Source: Clostridia bacterium (GTDB lineage Bacteria; Bacillota; Clostridia; Lachnospirales; Anaerotignaceae). Taken from it: DNA of 64,000 nucleotides. Location: positions 62,001-126,000 of the forward strand of contig JALCQR010000001.1 of the NCBI GenBank assembly GCA_022651385.1. The letters run 5' to 3'. Under the pieces are notes generated by a model that saw only the letters and a list, made by a program, of their open reading frames with translations, ran no database searches and had not been told where the DNA came from. This document shows positions 44,667 to 52,624 of the stretch, piece by piece (position 1 is the first letter of the stretch; every line of letters starts with the position of its first letter). The translations under genes and the position numbers were made by a program.

Positions 44667-46151
44667 ATGACAGATTCACAAAACACTTGTATTACAAACA
44701 ATCCAACACAATCGTCTTTTCACGTTGGAGCCATTACCGCCGTGCTGACCATCTCCGGATTTTTCTGCATGCTGAATGAAACCGTGCTTAATATGGCGCT
44801 GAAAAACGTTATGAGTCAGTTTGACATTTCAGCAATCACTGCTCAGTGGCTAAGCACCGGCTATATGCTGATTATGGGAGTTTCCATACCCATTTCGGCA
44901 TTTTTTATTCAGACGGTGAAAACCAGGCCGCTTTACATAATTTCCATGCTGATATTCATCTTCGGCACATGCGTGAGCGGTTTTGCTCCGGCCTTTCCTA
45001 TTCTGCTTGCCGGCCGCCTGATACAGGCAGTAGGAACCGGAATGCTGATCCCTAACATCGTCAACACGCTGGTCGTCATCAACCCTGAGGATAAGCGAGG
45101 GAAAGCACTGGGCATTTTCAATTTAGTGATGTTCTTTGCACCAGCCATAGGTCCAGTCATCTCCGGTATCATCGTGCAGGCATTAAACTGGAGATGGCTG
45201 TTTTTTATCATTTTGCCGTTTAGTATTATCTCACTTATTCTGGGAATCATCTTCCTGGAAAACGTGACAGAACTTTCGAAGCCGCACCTTGATATCGTTT
45301 CGGTCATCCTTTCCACCATCGGCTTCGGTGGCCTGATCTACGGTGCCAGCAACCTTGGGGCGGGCACCCTGGCTCTCGTTGTCGTTCCGCTGCTGGCTGG
45401 CGTAATTGCGCTGGTTCTGTTCGGTCTGCGGCAGGCAAGCCTGAAGGAACCGATGCTGGATCTCCATACGTTTATGTACCCAATGTTCACACTTGGAACC
45501 CTGCTCATCATCATCATGCACATGGTAAATTTTGCAATAATGCTTCTTCTTCCGCTGTTTATGGAGGGGGCGATGGGCCTGAGCGCGTTCACAGCTGGCC
45601 TGATAATGCTCCCCGGCGGAGTCATAAACGGCATCGTGGCGCCGATTGCCGGTGGAATCTACGACAAATACGGACCGAGAGTTCTGATATTTCCAGGCTT
45701 TCTCCTCTCGGCGGTCGTGTTTTTTCTCCTTTCCCGCACCATGACGGTCTCAGTCGCCATTCCCACAATCATCATACTGCACTGTCTGTCACTGATTGCC
45801 GTGGGAATGATAAACACTCCAACTCAGACGAACAGCCTGAACCAGCTGACGCCCGAGCTGTACCCGCACGGTACCGCTATCACCAACACCCTGCAGCAAA
45901 TCGGCGGCGCATTTGGAACTTCGCTCTTTGTTGCCATCATGACGGCGGGGCAAAAGAACTATGTTAACAGTATGGAAAATTCCGGCGCGGAAATCCAGGC
46001 GCAAGGTTTGGCCGTGGGCGTGCAGCAGTCCCTTACTGTAGCCTTCATAATCCTAATCCTTGGTGTTATCATTGCTTTTTTCGTCAAACGCAATTCGAAA
46101 ATAAGAAAGCCGCTGCGCTCACTTAAGCTTGCATCTAAATTGGGAAAATAA
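44667..46151 (+). CDS. DHA2 family (EmrB/QacA) MFS multidrug exporter
   Basis: A 494-residue proton-driven efflux transporter with 14 predicted helices. Motif D1-like LNETVLNMALKNVM (about 36-49), motif B LIQAVGTGMLIPNIVNTLVV and motif C FAPAIGPVISGIIVQALNWR are characteristic of the DHA2 group. Its GC content is clearly higher than that of neighbouring genes, giving long antisense open frames, a sign of transfer from another lineage. Its last codons (KLASKLGK) fall inside the repeated 34-nt box, so the element forms the gene's 3' end. Partner MarR is 140 nt upstream. Confidence 0.95.
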   Translation: MTDSQNTCITNNPTQSSFHVGAITAVLTISGFFCMLNETVLNMALKNVMSQFDISAITAQWLSTGYMLIMGVSIPISAFFIQTVKTRPLYIISMLIFIFGTCVSGFAPAFPILLAGRLIQAVGTGMLIPNIVNTLVVINPEDKRGKALGIFNLVMFFAPAIGPVISGIIVQALNWRWLFFIILPFSIISLILGIIFLENVTELSKPHLDIVSVILSTIGFGGLIYGASNLGAGTLALVVVPLLAGVIALVLFGLRQASLKEPMLDLHTFMYPMFTLGTLLIIIMHMVNFAIMLLLPLFMEGAMGLSAFTAGLIMLPGGVINGIVAPIAGGIYDKYGPRVLIFPGFLLSAVVFFLLSRTMTVSVAIPTIIILHCLSLIAVGMINTPTQTNSLNQLTPELYPHGTAITNTLQQIGGAFGTSLFVAIMTAGQKNYVNSMENSGAEIQAQGLAVGVQQSLTVAFIILILGVIIAFFVKRNSKIRKPLRSLKLASKLGK

Positions 46152-46195
46152 CACAAAAAGACATAGTCCCATACAAATGGGAAGATATGCCTTTT
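46129..46195 (+). repeat. 34-nt box plus terminator hairpin, element 3
   Basis: Box TTGCATCTAAATTG / GGAAAATAACACAAAAAGAC overlaps the last seven codons of the exporter gene. The hairpin uses GACATAGTCCCAT / ATGGGAAGATATGCC. The right-hand string AAAATGGTATCATA (46203) resembles that after element 1. Confidence 0.8.
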
Positions 46196-46325
46196 ATGTA
46201 TGAAAATGGTATCATAAATCAACAATCTCAAAATCGTATGCCAATCAGAAGGTAAATGCTGATTATTTATGTACTCTTACTTAATGATAAATTGCATTAG
46301 AGAAAAATAGAAACGTGGTGTTATT

Positions 46326-46613
46326 ATGGCAATTGTATTTTTAGGTGTCTATTGGCTTCTTATGGCAATTTTAAGTTGGTTTGGTTGCCCTTATATTGTT
46401 CGGAAAAAATATAGAAAAGAGACTTGGTGCAAAGCCTTCCAACGAGATATTGCCCTGCCTCACTTTATACTTGGGGTTGGATTTATTTTTATGGGGTTAA
46501 AATATCCGGATTTCTACGGACAAAACACTTTTCAATTCTGCATTGGCTTAATTGTTATTGGTGCGGTTGCATTTATTCTTACATTTAAAGTGCGAAACAA
46601 GTATGACTTATAG
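46326..46613 (+). CDS. Small membrane protein of unknown function
   Basis: A 95-residue protein with three hydrophobic helices (about 2-20, 47-61, 68-86) and a basic loop VRKKYRKETWCKAFQR between the first two. It ends in a charged tail, FKVRNKYDL. No family name comes to mind; DUF3784-like small membrane proteins have a similar layout. The ribosome site is weak. It is followed by a terminator hairpin and stands alone among accessory genes. Confidence 0.65.
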   Translation: MAIVFLGVYWLLMAILSWFGCPYIVRKKYRKETWCKAFQRDIALPHFILGVGFIFMGLKYPDFYGQNTFQFCIGLIVIGAVAFILTFKVRNKYDL

Positions 46614-46648
46614 TCCGTTTGCTAAATATGAATTTATCTGGGACTGTG

Positions 46649-46736
46649 TCTAATGAGCGCAATTTTCCAATAAGAAAAGCAACATAATAGGATTTGAACC
46701 TATATGTTGCTTTCTTTGTTATATAATGGTATGCTA
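46649..46736 (+). repeat. Terminator hairpin with decayed 34-nt box (possible element 3b)
   Basis: TCTAATGAGC (46649) is a shortened match to the box, then AAAGCAACAT(A)ATAGG / CCTATATGTTGCTTT (46676-46713) forms a 15-bp hairpin with one bulge. ATAATGGTATGCTA at 46723 matches the right-hand string of elements 1 and 3. Membership of the family is likely but not certain; terminator function is clear. Confidence 0.55.
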
Positions 46737-46766
46737 TGATTAATTTTCGAAGGAGGGATGCGCTAT

Positions 46767-47522
46767 ATGGAAATTATTACTGTTACAAAAGATAATATAG
46801 AACAAGAGCATATTTGCTGTGCTATTTCAAATAACAAAGATTATCAGGTTTCTGCAAAAAAATCTTGGCTTGTGGAAAGATTTCGTGATGGGCTTGTCTT
46901 CAAAAAAGGCAATGTACGAGGCAAATGCTTTATTGAGTATATTCCTGCTGAAAAAGCATGGTCACCTATTAAAGCAGATGGATATATGTTCATAAATTGT
47001 TTTTGGGTATCGGGACAATTTAAGGGACATGGCAATTCTAATCTTCTGTTGGACGAATGTATTAAGGACAGCAAAGAAAAAGGTAAACAGGGGCTTGTGG
47101 TTTTATCTTCTAAAAAGAAAATGCCATTTCTTTCAGATCCAAAGTATTTAAGATATAAAGGGTTTGAATTAGCTGATACGGCAGAACCATTTTACGAGTT
47201 ATTGTATTTACCTTTTGAAAAGTCATCTGCCAAACCTTGTTTTATGGACAGAGTTAAATCTCCAAAAATAGAAGAACAGGGTTTTGTGCTTTACTATACA
47301 TATCAATGCCCATTTACAGCAAAATATGTGCCTTTGGTAGAAGCTGTCGCTAATAAAAAGAGTATTCCATTTAAGTCTGTTCGCTTTGAAACAACGGAGC
47401 AGGCACAGAATGCTCCCGCTCCCTTTACTTCTTATAGTTTGTTTTTCAATGGCGAATTTGTAACAAATGAAATCCTTTCTGAAAAGAAATTTGAAAAAAT
47501 TATTGCTGAAAAAGGGCTGTAA
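46767..47522 (+). CDS. GNAT-like acetyltransferase with C-terminal YoaP-type domain
   Basis: A 251-residue two-part protein. The N-terminal half is GNAT-like: FWVSGQFKGHGNSNLLLDEC (about 74-93) is the acetyl-CoA loop and KYLRYKGFELADTAEPFYEL the closing strand. The C-terminal 90 residues form a thioredoxin-like YoaP domain beginning FVLYYTYQCPFTAKYVPLVE and ending NGEFVTNEILSEKKFEK. Start at 46767 is chosen for AAGGAGGG at 10 nt; the ATG at 46758 is too close to that site. The substrate is unknown. Confidence 0.85.
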   Translation: MEIITVTKDNIEQEHICCAISNNKDYQVSAKKSWLVERFRDGLVFKKGNVRGKCFIEYIPAEKAWSPIKADGYMFINCFWVSGQFKGHGNSNLLLDECIKDSKEKGKQGLVVLSSKKKMPFLSDPKYLRYKGFELADTAEPFYELLYLPFEKSSAKPCFMDRVKSPKIEEQGFVLYYTYQCPFTAKYVPLVEAVANKKSIPFKSVRFETTEQAQNAPAPFTSYSLFFNGEFVTNEILSEKKFEKIIAEKGL

Positions 47523-47548
47523 AAAATGGTTTAAATTATTTTACAAAG

Positions 47549-47617
47549 TTGCATCTAAATTGGACAAGGACACAAAAATAAAAACTCCGAGTTGGTTAAG
47601 TTACTGCTCGTTTTTTT
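47549..47617 (+). repeat. 34-nt box plus terminator hairpin, element 4
   Basis: Box TTGCATCTAAATTG / GACAAGGACACAAAAA 26 nt after the GNAT-YoaP stop, then a weaker hairpin AAAACTCCGAG / CTCGTTTT with seven T. Confidence 0.75.
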
Positions 47618-47686
47618 ATACAATCACTAAAATGCAACTATAAATATTAAATCCATTTTATATCAGGTAATAATAAAAATGTTATA

Positions 47687-48871
47687 TTAATTATTTTGTC
47701 TTCTGTAAACTAAAAAGTGTATAATTATTGCAAACAATTGTGATGTAAACCCAACTGCGCATACTCCGTACCATCCAAAATGCTGCCAGAAAAGAGTACC
47801 CGTAAATGAACCGGCAGCTCCGCCTATAAAGTATGAAAACATGTAAACGGTATTGTTGCGGCTGCGTACTTGGTCTCCGAGTGCCTGAACTCTTGCCATG
47901 TTGGATACCTGCCCGCATTGATTGCCAAGGTCAAGTATAATTACGCCTATAATAAGGCCCCAGATATGTAAACCGAAAATACAGAAGAACACATATGCAA
48001 TTGTTGAAAGAAGTACACCGATTCCGACAGTAAAACGCGGGTTTTTCTTGTCGGCAGCTTTGCCTATAAGCGGTGCTGCAAGGGCACCTGTAACACCTGC
48101 CAAACCAAACAGACCGGCTTCACGTGCTCCCATACCGTAGTGAGGTGTCTTAAGCAAAAATATAAGTGATGTCCAAAATGCGCTGAATGATGCAAACATA
48201 AAAAAACCATTAAAAGCCGATTCACGAAGTATTCGTTGTTTTTTAATTAAATCTGGAATGGACTTAAGCAATGATATGTAAGAAGTCTGCGAATCTGACT
48301 GACTTTTTGGCAGTACAATTCTTATAAGTATAGACAGGAGCAAAATAAGTCCTGCTGCTATAAAATAAACCGACCTCCAGCCAAATGCTTCACCAACAAG
48401 ACCACTAAAAGTTCTTGAAAGAATAATACCGATAAGAAGTCCGCTCATTACATTTCCTATTACTTTCCCTTGTTCCTCAGGCTGTGCAAGGTGGGCGGCA
48501 TATGGAATAATTAATTGAGGAACAATTGTGGTAAGTCCTATTGCAAACATTGCAATTAAAAATATAAAATAAATTTTGGAAGCACCGGCGCCAATAAGAG
48601 CCAAGGCAACAAACAGCAGCATGCGAAGAATTAAAGAACGGCGTTCCGACATATCACCTAAAGGCACAAACAAAAACAATCCGAGAGCATATCCGATTTG
48701 CGTAAGCATAGCTGCAATTCCTGCTAAGTTTTGAGATACGGAAAAAGCTGCAGAAATTTGTGCTTCCAAGGGCTGTATGTAATATAGATTTGCTACGGTC
48801 ACACCGCAGACAACTGCCATAAAAAAAACAAGTGATTTTGTTAGTGTAAAATTTTGACTATTTTCTTTCAA
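47687..48871 (-). CDS. MFS transporter (DHA1-type, 12 helices)
   Basis: A 394-residue transporter of the major facilitator superfamily with 12 hydrophobic helices. The N-terminal ANLYYIQPLEAQISAAFSVS and the loop motif PLGDMSERRSLIL between helices 2 and 3 match the YnfM/AraJ-like export group. The start codon is TTG with GAGG upstream. It lies 59 nt behind a MarR gene and has its own copy of the operator in its leader, so it is likely induced when that MarR releases. Substrate probably a toxic compound, unidentified. Confidence 0.92.
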   Translation of the reverse strand: MKENSQNFTLTKSLVFFMAVVCGVTVANLYYIQPLEAQISAAFSVSQNLAGIAAMLTQIGYALGLFLFVPLGDMSERRSLILRMLLFVALALIGAGASKIYFIFLIAMFAIGLTTIVPQLIIPYAAHLAQPEEQGKVIGNVMSGLLIGIILSRTFSGLVGEAFGWRSVYFIAAGLILLLSILIRIVLPKSQSDSQTSYISLLKSIPDLIKKQRILRESAFNGFFMFASFSAFWTSLIFLLKTPHYGMGAREAGLFGLAGVTGALAAPLIGKAADKKNPRFTVGIGVLLSTIAYVFFCIFGLHIWGLIIGVIILDLGNQCGQVSNMARVQALGDQVRSRNNTVYMFSYFIGGAAGSFTGTLFWQHFGWYGVCAVGFTSQLFAIIIHFLVYRRQNN

Positions 48872-48894
48872 AATATAAGACCTCTTTTTAATAA

Positions 48895-48911
48895 TGTATA
48901 CATACTATACA
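48895..48911. promoter_or_regulatory. Operator between marR and the MFS gene
   Basis: TGTATACATACTATACA; 16 of 17 bases match the site in front of the marR gene, in reversed orientation. Confidence 0.75.
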
Positions 48912-48930
48912 ATCTTAGTAAAATTTTTGT

Positions 48931-49377
48931 TTACTTTATTTTTATTGTTTTATTAAAACTTATAAGAAAATTAAGCAAAAACTGAAGCTGTTCTGTATCG
49001 GCATCAGACAGGATTTCGGCTATTATTTTGTTATATTTATCGTGTGCGTTTTTATGATTTGAATAAGCGGTTTTTCCCTTGAGTGTAAGCTGAAGCAATA
49101 TCTTTTTGTTGTCATCCGGACTTGATTTTTTTATAATCATCTCTTTTCTCTCAAGTCTATTTGCGGTTTGCGATGCGGCGCCGCGGGTAACGCCAAGCAT
49201 ACGGGCAATACCTGAAATATGCATACCGGGATTTTCTTCTATGCACTGAAGCATATGAATTTCCGAATGATAAAGCTCGGTATCGGTGCCGAAATTTTTT
49301 GCCTGGCTGTCAAATTCATAAAACTCGCTTATTGTGTTTAAAAGCAACTCACAAATTTTTATTATATCTTTTTTCAT
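48931..49377 (-). CDS. MarR family transcriptional regulator
   Basis: A 148-residue winged-helix regulator. MHISGIARMLGVTRGAASQT (about 53-72) is the helix-turn-helix, RLERKEMIIKKSSPDDNKKI the wing. The frame stays open 16 codons upstream, but the ATG at 49377 is preferred because the promoter (TTGACT-17-TACAAT) would start transcription at that ATG; no Shine-Dalgarno exists, so the mRNA is probably leaderless. An operator lies over the promoter and another before the MFS gene, giving autoregulation and control of the exporter. Confidence 0.9.
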   Translation of the reverse strand: MKKDIIKICELLLNTISEFYEFDSQAKNFGTDTELYHSEIHMLQCIEENPGMHISGIARMLGVTRGAASQTANRLERKEMIIKKSSPDDNKKILLQLTLKGKTAYSNHKNAHDKYNKIIAEILSDADTEQLQFLLNFLISFNKTIKIK

Positions 49378-49384
49378 GATTTTT

Positions 49385-49413
49385 ATTGTATAGTATATAT
49401 ACACAAAAGTCAA
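49385..49413 (-). promoter_or_regulatory. Promoter and operator of the marR-MFS pair, leaderless start
   Basis: Minus strand TTGACT (49413-49408), 17-nt spacer, TACAAT (49390-49385); seven nt later comes the ATG. The operator TGTATATATACTATACA (minus strand of 49387-49403) overlaps the -10. Confidence 0.75.
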
Positions 49414-49514
49414 TATGTCTATCAATATTATATATACTTTTATATTATGTTTTGTAATTTATTTTAAATTGATATATAGTAGAAAATAGTTTTATTAAGA
49501 AAGGAACAATAAGT

Positions 49515-49970
49515 ATGAATATTGAAATAATACCGCCGTATGAAATTGCATACTTTAGGCATTTTGGGCCTTATGGAATTGAAAATGCACAAACAATGGA
49601 AAATTTGAAACAATGGGCAAAGCTCCATAATCTGTTTAACGATAAAACAATAATATTTGGAATTGCACAAGATAATCCTGATACTATGAGACCTGAAAAC
49701 TGCCGTTATGATGCCTGCATTGTTATTTCACACGATTATTGTATCAGTGATGACATTGCTATTCGGGGAAATATTGCCGGAGGAAGATATGCCGTATTTA
49801 AAATAGACCATACAGCAGAAGCCGTTCAACAAGCATGGTCTGAAATTTTTCAGAGGCTGTCTGAATATGAGTATCAGGTTGATGAAACACGGCCTATAAT
49901 GGAAAGATATAAAGTTGAAATGGTTAAAAAACATTTTTGTGAAATCTGTGTACCTATAAAAAGTTCATGA
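49515..49970 (+). CDS. GyrI-like (SOUL/SbmC) small-molecule binding domain protein
   Basis: A 151-residue single-domain protein of the GyrI-like effector-binding fold. Typical segments: IIPPYEIAYFRHFGPYGIEN at the N-terminus, ENCRYDACIVISHDYCISDD in the middle and GNIAGGRYAVFKIDHTAEAV (about 86-105). Standalone members bind or sequester toxic compounds, and others form the sensor half of AraC-type regulators. The gene diverges from the MarR-MFS pair, and its promoter region is next to the MarR operator, so shared control is possible. Confidence 0.88.
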   Translation: MNIEIIPPYEIAYFRHFGPYGIENAQTMENLKQWAKLHNLFNDKTIIFGIAQDNPDTMRPENCRYDACIVISHDYCISDDIAIRGNIAGGRYAVFKIDHTAEAVQQAWSEIFQRLSEYEYQVDETRPIMERYKVEMVKKHFCEICVPIKSS

Positions 49971-50169
49971 CATGTTAATATAATTTGATTTATAAATTTA
50001 TCAACATCAATAGTTTTAATAAAACGCAGCATAAATTTCTAATTATAGTCTGATACAATCGGATTAAATACTTTTCAGCAATGTTTAAAATAAAAAGAAA
50101 TTTTAATATCATTTTTTTTTGAGAATAAAATTTACAAAATTAAACAAACTACTGGAGAGGTGATATTTA

Positions 50170-50655
50170 ATGCAATTAGCGCAGAAAGAGAAATTACAAT
50201 TAACGCAAAAAGAGACATTACTGTTAAAAGATTTAAAAGAGCAGGAGCAAATTTGTGTAGAAAAGTATAGCAAATACTCTTCTGAGGCACATGACAAACA
50301 GCTAAAAGACTTATTTGCACAAATCGGACAGACAGAGCAGCAGCATTTGGACACAATTAATCAAATTTTGAACGGAAATGTACCTTCAATGCAGTCCGGA
50401 CAAAGCAAGAAAGTACAGCTTAATTTTACACCGACTTATGATACTGTTTCTTCAGACCAAAATAAACAGTTGGATAATTACCTCTGTACTGATGTATTAT
50501 CTACGGAAAAGCATGTATCATCTGTATACAATACCAGTGTTTTTGAATTTAAGAATACAGATGTAAGAAGTGCTTTAAATCATATACAAAAAGAAGAACA
50601 GGAACACGGTGAGCAAATATATAACTATATGGCTCAAAACGGTATGTATAACTAA
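50170..50655 (+). CDS. Spore coat protein, CotF family (ferritin-like)
   Basis: A 161-residue helical protein of the Coat F family. QKETLLLKDLKEQEQICVEK (about 12-31) and FAQIGQTEQQHLDTINQILN form the first helical pair, LDNYLCTDVLSTEKHVSSVY (about 102-121) and HIQKEEQEHGEQIYNYMAQN the second; the paired E-x-x-H style mirrors the ferritin fold without full metal sites. These proteins occur only in endospore formers, so this gene is direct evidence for sporulation. GGAGAGG precedes the ATG. Confidence 0.92.
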   Translation: MQLAQKEKLQLTQKETLLLKDLKEQEQICVEKYSKYSSEAHDKQLKDLFAQIGQTEQQHLDTINQILNGNVPSMQSGQSKKVQLNFTPTYDTVSSDQNKQLDNYLCTDVLSTEKHVSSVYNTSVFEFKNTDVRSALNHIQKEEQEHGEQIYNYMAQNGMYN

Positions 50656-50723
50656 AGCAAAAATATATACAGAAATAACAAAGTGGTGGCCAGTCAATTT
50701 TATATCGGCAGGTCACTATTTTT

Positions 50724-51521
50724 TTAGTTCGGTATTTTATACCATCGACTTGACTCAACCGTTGGACCATAAACCCAGCCTTCACCGTCAATGAATACGT
50801 AATAATCATCACCGACTTGGCATATGTCTCCGCGGTGCACGTCTTTATGTTCATTATCATCTGAATACGTTATAATCCTACCGGTCATCTTTTCTGTATT
50901 GTACCAGCCATATGCACATGTCTCACTGCTGGGACCGGGACCGGAAGCCGCCTGAGATTTAGTTAAAGAAGTATCTCTTACAACTATATAATAATTTCCG
51001 TCGGTATATTGAAAGACACCGCCGGCATGTACTGTTATATTGCCATATATGTTGCTGTCATAATCGGATTGCTTCGGCCAATAATTGTCCTGAACCTTAA
51101 TATCTGTGTCTCCGTATGTAGTGCCTTCGGAATCTCCTCCTGAATCACCAGAACCACCGCCGGAATCTCCTCCTGAATCACCACTGCCAGAGCCGCCACT
51201 GCCATCATGTTTATCGCATGTTATATGTCCTTTGCCGTCACCGTCATCCACCCAAGAAAAAGTGCCTCCGGAGGGACAAGGAAATTCCGATTTGTTATTA
51301 TCGTAAATACCGTGGAAAGCAGCTTCAAGTGATGGATAATCGCCTGATAAGTAATCGGCGCATACCATTGAATACAAAGAACGCCGGTTTGCCAGACACG
51401 TAACTTCACGGGCTCTATCAAGTTTTGAAGAAAAAACGGGTATTGAAATAGCTACCAACACGGAAATGATTGCAACAACAATTAGCAGCTCCGCTAACGT
51501 AAAACCCGACTGTTTGCGCAT
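50724..51521 (-). CDS. Prepilin-type protein with Gly/Ser/Asp-rich linker
   Basis: A 265-residue pseudopilin. Start ATG 51521 has AAGAGGTG 6 nt upstream; the frame upstream is open but unlikely. The leader MRKQSG is cut before FTLAELLIVV, with Glu at mature position 5 and a hydrophobic helix to about residue 28. The head contains about 45 residues of SGGDSG-type repeats (about 115-140), then a beta-rich region ending in YGWYNTEKMTGRIITY, VHRGDICQVGDDYYVF and WVYGP, resembling carbohydrate-binding modules of the chitin-binding type. No pilin assembly genes are near, so it depends on machinery elsewhere. Confidence 0.85.
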   Translation of the reverse strand: MRKQSGFTLAELLIVVAIISVLVAISIPVFSSKLDRAREVTCLANRRSLYSMVCADYLSGDYPSLEAAFHGIYDNNKSEFPCPSGGTFSWVDDGDGKGHITCDKHDGSGGSGSGDSGGDSGGGSGDSGGDSEGTTYGDTDIKVQDNYWPKQSDYDSNIYGNITVHAGGVFQYTDGNYYIVVRDTSLTKSQAASGPGPSSETCAYGWYNTEKMTGRIITYSDDNEHKDVHRGDICQVGDDYYVFIDGEGWVYGPTVESSRWYKIPN

Positions 51522-51720
51522 AAATACACCTCTTGAATTTACAGAATACATAATAATTATACATAGGATAATAGTATTTAGCAAGAATTTCATAATATAA
51601 ATGCGTAAGTTTCTAAATGCAAAGTTATGTTTTGCAATATTAATTTGGGACTGATATTTTCATGTAACTATTTTCAATAGATGTATAGGTATTAACATTT
51701 ATATTGCACTATGACATAAT

Positions 51721-51744
51721 AAAAGGGTGCAGATTTCTGCACCC
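51721..51744 (-). terminator. Terminator of the second EFR1 gene
   Basis: GGGTGCAGA/TCTGCACCC perfect arms with a 2-nt loop; the T-run is on the minus strand. Confidence 0.88.
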
Positions 51745-51763
51745 ATTCTCTAATTTATATATT

Positions 51764-52540
51764 TTAATTTTTTTCTTTGTATATCGGATGGCAATATCTG
51801 CCTCTTGACGATGTTTTTTTCCCGTATTGTATTGCTTTTTTTGGACATCTGTTTATACATGCTCCGCATTGGTCACATGTTTTGCCGGTCCATACCGGTT
51901 TTCCGTTCTTCATTGAAATTACACCCGAAAGGCAGATTTTTTCACACAGCCCGCATGATATACAATTTGAGGTAACATAAAACGGTGATGTACCCATAGC
52001 AAATTTATGAAATAAAGAACCCATAACGGATGTCTTAAAAAAAGAAAAGCTTCCTTTACAAAGACGCTGTTCCGCAATACAGCTTTTTATTGCTGTGTTT
52101 ATATGAGCTATTTTTTTCTTAGCTATTTTTAGTTTTGCTTCCTGCTTATCCCGACTGTCAATATCCCCAAGGGGTAAATAATTATTTGGCATTTTTATTT
52201 CCCATTGTGAGTTTAAAGTGATGTCTTTTTTGGAGAGCGTTCTTTTTAAGACATTCATTGTATTTCCTGATGAATTGCCGCATGTTGCTACAGCATAGGT
52301 ATATTGGCCCATGTAGCCTGTAATATTCATTTTTTTTATAAAATGCAGAAGTGTGTTAGGAGGATTCCATGCGTGAACAGGAAATACAAACCCTAAAGTT
52401 TCATTGTTTTTAATAGAATAATTAAGAGGCTTACCGTTTTTTAATTCATCTGTAACCGATATCAATGTATCATTTTGCACATCAGATATTTTCTTTGCCA
52501 TCCAAAAACTGTTTCCTGTTGCCGAGTAGTAAAATATCAT
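51764..52540 (-). CDS. EFR1 family flavodoxin-ferredoxin fusion protein (second copy)
   Basis: A 258-residue electron carrier. Flavodoxin domain (1-165) with FYYSATGNSFWMAKKI, FVFPVHAWNPPNTLLHFIKK and the CGNSSGNTMN loop; then two 4Fe-4S motifs CISCGLCEKICLSG and CDQCGACINRCPKK. It is similar in layout to the EFR1 gene at 42 kb but clearly a different copy, with its own terminator. A conserved pair of EFR1 proteins suggests separate partners. The upstream gap to the Crp gene is short and AT-rich. Confidence 0.93.
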   Translation of the reverse strand: MIFYYSATGNSFWMAKKISDVQNDTLISVTDELKNGKPLNYSIKNNETLGFVFPVHAWNPPNTLLHFIKKMNITGYMGQYTYAVATCGNSSGNTMNVLKRTLSKKDITLNSQWEIKMPNNYLPLGDIDSRDKQEAKLKIAKKKIAHINTAIKSCIAEQRLCKGSFSFFKTSVMGSLFHKFAMGTSPFYVTSNCISCGLCEKICLSGVISMKNGKPVWTGKTCDQCGACINRCPKKAIQYGKKTSSRGRYCHPIYKEKN

Positions 52541-52624
52541 ATTGCACCTCCCGCTATTTATTTCTATATATGTATTTGATACAATTAAATAATGACAAAA
52601 TATGTGATAATTAATTTAAAAATA

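Noticed and set aside
44933-46231. Several long antisense frames opposite the DHA2 exporter
   Set aside because: They arise from the higher GC and codon bias of the exporter gene; none has a ribosome site or family likeness.
42031-47617. tRNA-Leu as the attachment site of an integrated element
   Set aside because: The accessory block starts there, but I found no second copy of the tRNA 3' end and no integrase gene in the window.
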